A stretch of 11,234 nt of DNA from an uncultured Candidatus Nemicrothrix sp. (GTDB lineage Bacteria > Actinomycetota > Acidimicrobiia > Acidimicrobiales > Acidimicrobilacustridaceae). The stretch's first letter is position 1; each line of letters opens with the position of its first letter. This document shows positions 5,140-11,234 of the stretch, piece by piece. The notes under the pieces were generated by a model that ran no database searches, was not told the origin of the DNA, and saw only the letters and a program-made list of their open reading frames with translations. Location: contig CAIKHC010000441.1 of assembly GCA_903827085.1 (NCBI GenBank), positions 1 through 11,234 on the forward strand, written 5' to 3'. A program made the position numbers and the translations under genes.

Positions 5140-7866
5140 TCAGTGTTTGGCTGGCAGACCGTAGAAGACGCGCTCGACAACTGATCGTGATCGACGAGTG
5201 ACTCGGCGGTAGTGCTCGCGCAGTGCACCTGGCTCAGTGTCGAGTGAACGGGCCAACCACAATGCCGACTCAGGCTGTGTCGGCATCGAGTCGCTCGGTG
5301 CGCTGTTCACCAAGAACCAGCGATTACGCACGCGTTCACAGAACTCGTAGGCCTCGGTGAGGATGGCTGCGTCCTCGGGGTCGAGAACATCGCCTTGAGC
5401 CAGTGCCCGGAGTCCATCAATTGTCCCGGTGGCCTTGACGTCATATTGCAACTGCAGCATCTGCGCGGTGAACTCAATATCGGAAAGCGAGCCGCGACCG
5501 AGTTTGAGATGGAAGTCGGGGTCCTCCCCCATGGGAATGCGCTCGGCCTCAATGCGGGCCTTCATTCGCCGGATGTCGCGGATTCCTTCTGCGGAAAGTC
5601 CTGGTCCCCACACCCACGGTGCAATTTCGTCAAGGAGTTCATCGCCGAGCACCGCATCGCCAGCGACGACTCGAGCGCGGGTCATCGCCTGTCGCTCCCA
5701 GGTGAGCGCGTGCTCGCGCCAGTAAATGACATAGGAATCAACGCCTCGGGAGAGCGGACCGTTTTTCCCTTCGGGTCGCAGATCGCAATCGACGTCATAA
5801 AGACGAGCAGCCGGCGTCGACCCGGCGATCATCCGAATGAGCGATTGCGAGAGACGTCGAGCTTCATCGATGTCGGCGGCGCTTGATCCTTGATGCACGA
5901 ATATCACGTCGAGATCGCTGGCGTAGGCGAGCTCTGAGGCTCCGAATCTTCCAAGTCCAAGGACAGCAAAAGGTATTTGCGGGTCGAGGCTTTGCAGCGC
6001 CGAGCCGATTGTGGCCTCTGCCAGCGTTGTCAGATCGCGGCCCACTCGCTCAACATCGGCGTGGTCAAACAGATCACGTGCCGCGATGCCGAGAAGGTTC
6101 CGTTGTTGCCATCGGCGTAGCGAGGCTTGTTGCTCGGTATTGCCCTCGCGCATCTCCATTGATGCGGTTGCGGTGGCGATGAGCCCGTCGAGATCTTTTG
6201 TGGCGAGCTGTTCGGGTAACGGGAGTCGAGCAACGAGATCGGGGTTCGCGGCGATGATGTCGCCGAGCAGTCGACTTGTTCCTGCGATTGTGCACAGCGA
6301 CTGTGCTGCTGCAGGAGACTCGCGAAATGTCTCAGCGATTTGGCGTGACTGACGCGGACCGGTCAGGAGATTGCGGATGAGGAGAAGGCCAAGGTCGGGA
6401 TCGGGGGAAAGCGAAAGCCAATCAAGCAACAAAGGCAACATTTGCTGCATTAATCGACTCGATCGGTTGAGTCCCCGAGTGAGTTCGCCGAGCGCCGCAG
6501 CTGTGCGCCGAGCATCGATGAAACCGAATGCTGCCAGTCGGACTTCCGTTGCCTCTGCACTGATCGAAGACGCATCGCGTGATGTTGCGGCAAATGCCTC
6601 AAGTAACGGGCGGAAATAGACGCGCTCGTGAATTCCGCGAACTGTGGTCTGGATGTGGATCAGCTCGCGCTCGAGTTGTTCGGCTGCAGTACCGCGGGGT
6701 TCGTCGCGCCGCCCCATCACTCGTGCGAGACGATCGAGTGAAGCGTCGTCCGTGGGAAGCGTGTGAACTTGCTGTTCATCGACGAGTTGTAACCGATGCT
6801 CGACCGTTCGCAATTCGCGATAGGACGATGCCATCTTCTCGGCGTCGTTTTCGTCGATGTATCCGGCACTTGCCATTTCGTCGAGCATTGTCAGCGTGGT
6901 GGCACCGCGAAGGTCCGGATCAAGATGACCATGCACGAGTTGTAAAAGCTGCACCGTGAATTCGATGTCACGAATACCGCCTGGCCCACGTTTGAGTTCT
7001 CGATTCCCCAGACCTTTGCGCGCAACTTCTGCTTCGGTCCGAGCCTTCATCGCCCGAAGTGATCGCAGCGCTTCGGCGTCGAATGGCCTGGCCCACAACC
7101 ACCGTTGGGCGGCACCGAGCCACTGTTCGCCAAGCGCGATGTCACCGGCGACGGGACGCGCTTTCAAAAGAGCTTGGAACTCCCAAGGTTCGGCCCAGCG
7201 ATCCCAGTACGCCTCGTACGACTCCACAGTTCGCACGAGAGGACCGTCGCGACCTTCGGGTCGAAGATTTGCATCAACGCGAAAACATCGCCGGGCAATG
7301 TCCATGATGGCGCGTGCTCTGCGATCAAGTTCTTGGAGTGGACCTTCGCCAACGAACAACACATCGATATCGCTTGAGTAGTTGAGCTCGTTGCCACCCA
7401 ACTTGCCCATACCGATTACGGCGATGGTTGTGTTGTCGTCCTCGGTCAGTTGCAACGAGGCCTGCAGGACATCACGACCCAGTGCAGCAAGGTTGGCACC
7501 GACCTCATCGAGGGTGTCGAGGCCGGTGAGGTCGCGGGCGGCAATGCGAAGGAATTCCAGGTTGCGCCAGGAAACGAGGTCCTCGGGTGAGGCGGCATTT
7601 GGCTCGAGCCGATTGCCGTTGGCGGCGAGCACGGCAAGAGAGTCCTTGGGGCGGGCTTCGAGCAGGCGGGTGAGTGATCGACTCGCAGCAAGTACGGAGA
7701 TGAGCGAATGGGCCAGTGCAGCATCGGCGGCGACCGCTTCGAGTGCGTCAGGAGCAGCTTCGCTCAGGCGGGTGAGGGCCACTCGAACCGCGGTAGGAGC
7801 AGCACAGCGATCGGCGAGGTTGAGCAGTTCAGTTGGAAGTGGGGTCTCATCGCCCGGGGTTGCCAC
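5140..7866 (-). CDS. glnE: Bifunctional glutamine synthetase adenylyltransferase/adenylyl-removing enzyme
   Basis: A 908-residue protein with the internal duplication typical of GlnE. The N-terminal nucleotidyltransferase half has GMGKLGGNELNYSSDIDVLF (Asp166, Asp168) and DANLRPEG (Asp198), followed by KRGPGGIRDIEF at 292-303. The C-terminal half repeats this as GLGRFGASELAYASDLDVIF (Asp651, Asp653), DCDLRPEGKNGPLSR (Asp695) and KLGRGSLSDIEF at 788-799. All metal-binding aspartates are present in both halves, so both activities should be intact. In the family the enzyme attaches AMP to a tyrosine of GlnA when nitrogen is rich and removes it when scarce; the target here is probably Tyr402 of the GlnA in this window. 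It is somewhat shorter than mycobacterial GlnE (about 994 residues). The GTG start has no Shine-Dalgarno but has TAGCCT six bases upstream, suggesting a leaderless transcript. Confidence 0.95.
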   Translation of the reverse strand: MATPGDETPLPTELLNLADRCAAPTAVRVALTRLSEAAPDALEAVAADAALAHSLISVLAASRSLTRLLEARPKDSLAVLAANGNRLEPNAASPEDLVSWRNLEFLRIAARDLTGLDTLDEVGANLAALGRDVLQASLQLTEDDNTTIAVIGMGKLGGNELNYSSDIDVLFVGEGPLQELDRRARAIMDIARRCFRVDANLRPEGRDGPLVRTVESYEAYWDRWAEPWEFQALLKARPVAGDIALGEQWLGAAQRWLWARPFDAEALRSLRAMKARTEAEVARKGLGNRELKRGPGGIRDIEFTVQLLQLVHGHLDPDLRGATTLTMLDEMASAGYIDENDAEKMASSYRELRTVEHRLQLVDEQQVHTLPTDDASLDRLARVMGRRDEPRGTAAEQLERELIHIQTTVRGIHERVYFRPLLEAFAATSRDASSISAEATEVRLAAFGFIDARRTAAALGELTRGLNRSSRLMQQMLPLLLDWLSLSPDPDLGLLLIRNLLTGPRQSRQIAETFRESPAAAQSLCTIAGTSRLLGDIIAANPDLVARLPLPEQLATKDLDGLIATATASMEMREGNTEQQASLRRWQQRNLLGIAARDLFDHADVERVGRDLTTLAEATIGSALQSLDPQIPFAVLGLGRFGASELAYASDLDVIFVHQGSSAADIDEARRLSQSLIRMIAGSTPAARLYDVDCDLRPEGKNGPLSRGVDSYVIYWREHALTWERQAMTRARVVAGDAVLGDELLDEIAPWVWGPGLSAEGIRDIRRMKARIEAERIPMGEDPDFHLKLGRGSLSDIEFTAQMLQLQYDVKATGTIDGLRALAQGDVLDPEDAAILTEAYEFCERVRNRWFLVNSAPSDSMPTQPESALWLARSLDTEPGALREHYRRVTRRSRSVVERVFYGLPAKH

Positions 7867-7872
7867 GCTTTG

Positions 7873-7878
7873 AGGCTA
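7873..7878 (-). promoter_or_regulatory. Putative -10 element of a leaderless glnE promoter
   Basis: The minus strand reads TAGCCT, then six bases (CAAAGC), then the GTG start of glnE at 7866. A TANNNT hexamer at this distance puts the transcription start at or next to the start codon. No good -35 is seen; the expected place overlaps the nadE -10. Confidence 0.5.
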
Positions 7879-7898
7879 TTGCGTCGCGTGAAGGCCCG

Positions 7899-7904
7899 TA
7901 GTCT
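7899..7904 (+). promoter_or_regulatory. Putative -10 element of a leaderless nadE promoter
   Basis: TAGTCT is followed by six bases (GCGGGG) and then the GTG start of nadE at 7911. No spaced Shine-Dalgarno is present. A weak TTGCGT (7879-7884) lies upstream but at only 14-bp spacing. Confidence 0.5.
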
Positions 7905-7910
7905 GCGGGG

Positions 7911-9617
7911 GTGCCCAGCCTGCGCATTGGTCTCGCTCAACTCAATACGGTCGTCGGCGATATCGATGGCAACGCGTCACGCATCATTGAGCTGATGGAC
8001 CAAGCCAACGCGGCCGGTTGCGACATCGTTGCTTTTCCCGAACTGGCGATTACCGGATATCCACCCGAGGACCTTCTGCTGCGTTCGGGCTTTGTCGATG
8101 ACGTACGAGCAGCGCTCGACCGAATCATTGCTGCTTCGAGTTCGTGCACAACGGTTGTGGGATTCGTCGAACAAGGTTTGGCCTCGCGTGAATCTGCCGA
8201 TCCTGGCGAGGTCACCAAAACCTCTCGAGCAGTCGAACGACCAGTTTTGTTCAATGCTGCGGCGGTGCTGTCGAACGGCTCATTAGATGGCGTGTACCGC
8301 AAGCGCGAATTGCCGAACTATTCGGTGTTCGACGAAGCGCGCTATTTCGTTGCAGGCGAGGGCCCTGTTCCGGTCTTTGAAGTGCAGGGTGTTCGTTTCG
8401 GGGTGTCCATTTGTGAAGATGCTTGGATCGAGGGTGGACCGATTGCTGAACTTGGTTCACGCTCGGTGCAGTTGGTTGTAAACATCAACGCGTCGCCGTT
8501 CAATGTTGGAAAGTCGCAAGAGCGAGCTGCGGTCGTTGCCGAACGCGCTCGTGAAGCGGCTGCGCCGATTGCCTATGTCAATCAAGTCGGCGGCCAAGAC
8601 GAACTCGTCTTTGATGGCGACTCAATGGTGATGTCGGCCAACGGCGTTCTGCTGGCCCGCGCATCGCGGTTTGTTGAAGAGCTCTGCGTCGTTGATGTTG
8701 ATGTCAATGACGCGAACCTCGCCGCCGAACGACCACGTATCGACCAGACAGGCATTGCTGAAACGCTCACCGACGAAGCTGAAGTCTGGAATGCACTCGT
8801 TCTCGCTACCCGTGACTTCGTCATCAAGAATCGATTCTCTGATGTTGTGATTGGTTTATCGGGTGGCGTTGATTCAGCACTCGTTGCGGCAATTGCTGCC
8901 GATGCCGTTGGTCCCGAACATGTGCACGGCGTGCTGATGCCATCGCGGTATTCCAGTGATCATTCGATTTCCGATGCAGTTGCTCTTGCCGAAAACTTGG
9001 GTGTTGAGTATCGAACAATTGCAATTGAACCCGGACATTCCGCGTTGATGGAAATGCTTTCGGCGTCCTACGACGGTCAGTCGATTGGACTTGCTGAAGA
9101 GAATCTTCAGAGCCGGCTACGAGCAGTAACGCTGATGGGTTTGTCGAACGCGTTTGGTTGGTTACTTCTCAACACCGGCAATAAGAGCGAATCTTCGGTT
9201 GGCTATTCAACGCTGTATGGCGATTCCGCGGGCGGCTACGCGGTCATTAAGGACGTTTCGAAGTTGTTGGTGTACCGACTTTGCCGTTATCGCAACGAGC
9301 TCGAAGGTCGTGAAGTGATTCCAGAAACTGTGCTGATGAAACCGCCATCAGCGGAATTGCGTCCTGATCAACGAGACGACCAAAGCCTCCCGCCATACGA
9401 GGAGCTTGATCCGATTTTGGCGATGTACGTCGAAGGGGATCACTCGATCGAGGAAATCATTGCTGCTGGTCACGATCCCGCGGTCGTGCAGCGAATCGTT
9501 GGCCTGGTTGATTTGGCGGAATACAAACGGCGCCAATCCCCACCGGGACCGCGAGTGACCTCGAAAGCGTTCGGCAAAGACCGTCGCCTCCCCATCGTCA
9601 ACCGCTATCGCCGTTAG
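7911..9617 (+). CDS. nadE: Glutamine-dependent NAD+ synthetase
   Basis: A 568-residue two-domain enzyme for the last step of NAD+ synthesis: deamido-NAD+ plus glutamine plus ATP to NAD+. The N-terminal nitrilase-like glutaminase (about 1-270) has the catalytic triad Glu44 (FPELAITGYPPED), Lys131 (YRKRELPNY) and Cys168 (SICEDAW). The C-terminal synthetase (about 290-568) has the ATP P-loop SGGVDSA at 317-323, and the NTGNKSE and YGDSAGGYAVIKDVSK segments for nucleotide and substrate binding. Length fits the shorter bacterial glutamine-using type, not the roughly 680-residue mycobacterial type. The GTG start gives PSLRIGLAQLN, the usual first strand of the glutaminase fold. It is divergent from glnE over 44 bp, linking a glutamine consumer to the regulator of glutamine synthesis. 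A cytoplasmic protein; no truncation or missing active-site residue is seen. Confidence 0.96.
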   Translation: MPSLRIGLAQLNTVVGDIDGNASRIIELMDQANAAGCDIVAFPELAITGYPPEDLLLRSGFVDDVRAALDRIIAASSSCTTVVGFVEQGLASRESADPGEVTKTSRAVERPVLFNAAAVLSNGSLDGVYRKRELPNYSVFDEARYFVAGEGPVPVFEVQGVRFGVSICEDAWIEGGPIAELGSRSVQLVVNINASPFNVGKSQERAAVVAERAREAAAPIAYVNQVGGQDELVFDGDSMVMSANGVLLARASRFVEELCVVDVDVNDANLAAERPRIDQTGIAETLTDEAEVWNALVLATRDFVIKNRFSDVVIGLSGGVDSALVAAIAADAVGPEHVHGVLMPSRYSSDHSISDAVALAENLGVEYRTIAIEPGHSALMEMLSASYDGQSIGLAEENLQSRLRAVTLMGLSNAFGWLLLNTGNKSESSVGYSTLYGDSAGGYAVIKDVSKLLVYRLCRYRNELEGREVIPETVLMKPPSAELRPDQRDDQSLPPYEELDPILAMYVEGDHSIEEIIAAGHDPAVVQRIVGLVDLAEYKRRQSPPGPRVTSKAFGKDRRLPIVNRYRR

Positions 9618-9635
9618 CCGTTGCGAGGATTCCCC

Positions 9636-9641
9636 TAACCT
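9636..9641 (+). promoter_or_regulatory. Putative -10 element of a leaderless promoter
   Basis: TAACCT is followed by six bases (GCACCC) and the ATG at 9648. The geometry is the same as at glnE and nadE. It suggests the downstream gene has its own transcript although nadE ends only 30 bp upstream. Confidence 0.45.
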
Positions 9642-9647
9642 GCACCC

Positions 9648-10196
9648 ATGGCGTTTCTCACCGCAGGCGAATCCGTAGAGCGCATGGCCTCTTACTGCCG
9701 CGTTGAGCAGTTGCTTTTCGGCCTGTTCGGCCAATGGGCAACCGAGGTCGAACTGCCCGTGGCGAAACTCGCACTTGTCTCAGCAGCCGATCACAGCGCC
9801 TGGCGAGCAAAGCGTTGGTTCGAGATGCTGCCAACGGCACCGCCTGGACCTGACGCGTTGCTGACGCTCACCACGGTCGAGCGTGAAGCCTTTGATCTCA
9901 TCGCTGAGCTTGTCGGCGAGTCGCAAGGCGCCCGCATGGTGGTGGCCTATGGAGAGCTCCTTCCCGGTCTCCGAACTGCGATGGCCGCTCATCTGGAGCG
10001 CACCACGACCGTCGCCGACGCCCCGATACGGCGATTGCTGAACATCTCTCTCACGGATGTCTCAAATGATGAGGCCGAGGGAATTGGGCCGATGGAACTC
10101 GTGATGACCACGGCGCAAGAGCGGGCCGCAGCCGAACGAGTCGGGGCGGAACTGGCCAGCGCCAACGCCCGAATCACCCACATTTTCGGGGTCTGA
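9648..10196 (+). CDS. Hypothetical helical protein, possibly a degenerate ferritin-like bundle
   Basis: A 182-residue protein I do not firmly recognise. It is mostly amphipathic helix by eye, rich in Ala, Leu and Glu, with no signal peptide or membrane segment. The pattern of an N-terminal helix with spaced glutamates (ESVERMASYCRVEQLLF), a mid segment SAADHSAWRAKRWFEMLP and a later helix ending DVSNDEAEG recalls actinobacterial ferritin-like hypothetical proteins, but the C-terminal metal-ligand motif (usually DEExH) is not intact, so iron binding is doubtful. Translation from ATG 9648 lacks a Shine-Dalgarno; a -10-like TAACCT lies six bases upstream. It follows nadE by 30 bp on the same strand and precedes the sigma factor gene by 120 bp. 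The coding call is supported by its clean fit between neighbours and by the absence of a better frame. Confidence 0.75.
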   Translation: MAFLTAGESVERMASYCRVEQLLFGLFGQWATEVELPVAKLALVSAADHSAWRAKRWFEMLPTAPPGPDALLTLTTVEREAFDLIAELVGESQGARMVVAYGELLPGLRTAMAAHLERTTTVADAPIRRLLNISLTDVSNDEAEGIGPMELVMTTAQERAAAERVGAELASANARITHIFGV

Positions 10197-10243
10197 CGAC
10201 TCTTTCTCAGAGATTCGTGACCCGCTTGGTTGGGGGGCTTGAC

Positions 10244-10298
10244 CGGCCCGGTATCGTTGTCACACCCCGGCGGCCCCCATGGCCGATTCTCCGGGCCG
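10244..10298 (+). repeat. 8-bp inverted repeat upstream of the sigma factor gene
   Basis: CGGCCCGG (10244-10251) is the exact reverse complement of CCGGGCCG (10291-10298), 39 bp apart, in the 120-bp gap before the sigma gene. A TATCGT hexamer (10252-10257) directly after the first arm fits TANNNT. An operator or leader hairpin is possible, but in GC-rich DNA chance is a real alternative. Confidence 0.35.
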
Positions 10299-10305
10299 AA
10301 GTCCC

Positions 10306-10316
10306 GAGGTGTGGCA
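10306..10316 (+). promoter_or_regulatory. Ribosome binding site of the sigma factor gene
   Basis: GAGGT (10306-10310) lies six bases before the GTG at 10317 but directly touches the in-frame GTG at 10311. The spacing selects 10317 as the start. Confidence 0.6.
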
Positions 10317-11234
10317 GTGGCAAAGGAACGTGTTGAACGCGACGAAGAGGATCTCGTTCGTCTCTACCTCACCGACATTGGCCAGTACCCCCTGCTCACG
10401 AAGGACGACGAGGTTCGTCTGGCGCAGGCCATCGAGGGTGGCGTTGCCGCTCGCGCCGAAATGGATGCAGCCAAGACCCTCACTGTTGCTCGTAAGCGCG
10501 AACTGAAGCGCTCGATCAAACAGGGTGACGACGCCGAGCGCACCTTCGTGCAGTCCAACCTCCGGCTCGTCGTGTCAATCGCCAAGAAGTACCAGGCGTC
10601 CGGCCTGCCCCTGCTCGACCTCATTCAGGAGGGCAACCTCGGGCTGATGCACGCTGTCGAGAAGTTCGACTGGCGCAAGGGTTTCAAGTTCTCCACCTAC
10701 GCAACCTGGTGGATCCGTCAGGCCATCACTCGCGGTATTGCGAACACCGGTCGAACCATCCGGCTCCCAGTTCACGCTGGCGACACGCTTGCTCGTTTGC
10801 AGAAAGCGCGTGCGCGTCTTGAACTGAAGCTTGGTCGTCCCGCAACTCTCGCCGAACTTTCGGCCGAGGTTGAAATGCCGGAAGACAAAGTCACCGAAGC
10901 TCTTCGTTTCGCTGCTGAACCCCTTTCGCTTTCCGAGCCTCTTCGTGAAGACGGCGACGCCGAACTTGGCGACGTTGTTGAAGACCGCTCTGCTGAATCT
11001 CCGTTCGAGGTTGCTGCCACTGCGTTGCTTCCCGAGGAAATCAGCCGTCTGCTTTCACCACTCGACGAACGCGAGCGCGAGATCCTCAAGCTTCGTTTCG
11101 GTCTCGACCGTGGCGAACCTCGCACCCTCGAAGAGGTTGGCGAACACTTCAACCTCACTCGTGAGCGCATTCGTCAAATCGAAGCCCGCGCAATGAGCAA
11201 GTTGCGTCACCCGTCCTCAGACACTGGTGCTCGC
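10317..11234 (+). CDS. RNA polymerase sigma-70 family factor, RpoD/SigB-like (3' end outside window)
   Basis: The frame is open to the window edge and gives 306 residues. Region 1.2 is DLVRLYLTDIGQYPLLTKDDEV (about 12-33). Region 2 includes NLRLVVSIAKKY, the core-binding DLIQEGNLGL (101-110) and the -10-recognition FSTYATWWIRQAI (125-137). Region 3 starts near RTIRLPVH. Region 4 ends with the helix-turn-helix LEEVGEHFNLTRERIRQIEARAMSKLRHP (271-299) for -35 recognition. There is no region 1.1, and region 2.4/3 reads NTGRTIRLPVH, not the DQARTIRIPVH typical of principal sigma factors, so a group 2 (SigB/Hrd-like) factor is more likely than the housekeeping one; this is inference. Only the stop and perhaps a few residues are missing. 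GTG 10317 is chosen over GTG 10311 by ribosome-binding-site spacing. Confidence 0.93.
   Translation, partial: MAKERVERDEEDLVRLYLTDIGQYPLLTKDDEVRLAQAIEGGVAARAEMDAAKTLTVARKRELKRSIKQGDDAERTFVQSNLRLVVSIAKKYQASGLPLLDLIQEGNLGLMHAVEKFDWRKGFKFSTYATWWIRQAITRGIANTGRTIRLPVHAGDTLARLQKARARLELKLGRPATLAELSAEVEMPEDKVTEALRFAAEPLSLSEPLREDGDAELGDVVEDRSAESPFEVAATALLPEEISRLLSPLDEREREILKLRFGLDRGEPRTLEEVGEHFNLTRERIRQIEARAMSKLRHPSSDTGAR

Noticed and set aside
7059..7873. Several plus-strand frames within glnE
   Set aside because: They are Arg/Ser-rich shadows of the glnE codons; the GlnE protein on the minus strand is well supported throughout.
10279..10506. Open frame from ATG 10279 overlapping the sigma factor start
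   Set aside because: It is out of frame with the sigma factor, whose protein is clearly recognisable in the overlapping region.
10831..11196. 121-codon plus-strand frame inside the sigma factor gene
   Set aside because: It is a shifted-frame shadow of sigma regions 3 and 4; its composition is not protein-like.

Overview
The window looks like a core chromosomal segment of a moderately GC-rich actinobacterium. The evidence is two actinobacterial-type glutamine synthetase genes (glnA and the start of glnA2) close to glnE, frequent GTG starts, a DUF1524-plus-Excalibur lipoprotein, and TANNNT-type -10 hexamers placed for leaderless transcription. A member of the Acidimicrobiia is plausible, but that is inference. 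I see no phage, transposase, CRISPR, tRNA or rRNA signature.

Layout. At the left edge (1-151, minus) is the 5' end of glnA2, divergent from full-length glnA (368-1792, plus). The 216-bp region between them carries an 11-bp-periodic direct repeat resembling a GlnR or PHO box, plus two short inverted repeats. Downstream of glnA is a tandem 24-bp repeat whose core copies the last codons and stop of glnA, then a strong hairpin that probably terminates glnA. Next come a secreted lipoprotein nuclease (1967-2974) and a nitroreductase (3020-3664), both plus. The nitroreductase stop codon abuts the stop codon of a minus-strand amidohydrolase (3665-5089) with no gap. Upstream of the amidohydrolase, also on minus, is glnE (5140-7866); a perfect 10-bp inverted repeat covers the amidohydrolase ribosome binding site and start codon.

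glnE is divergent from glutamine-dependent nadE (7911-9617, plus) across only 44 bp, which appears to hold two face-to-face leaderless promoters. An unrecognised helical protein (9648-10196) follows, and then a sigma-70 family factor (10317 to the right edge, lacking only its stop codon and perhaps a few residues).

How the genes fit together. GlnA makes glutamine and carries the tyrosine (Tyr402) that GlnE adenylylates; GlnA2 is a second synthetase paralogue; NadE spends glutamine as amide donor for NAD+. The glnA, glnE and glnA2 genes lie together in Mycobacterium tuberculosis; here glnE is separated from the pair by three accessory genes. No entirely new system is evident. The items most worth a second look are regulatory: the glnA operator-like repeat, the glnA-tail repeat, the amidohydrolase start-site hairpin and the recurrent leaderless promoter geometry.
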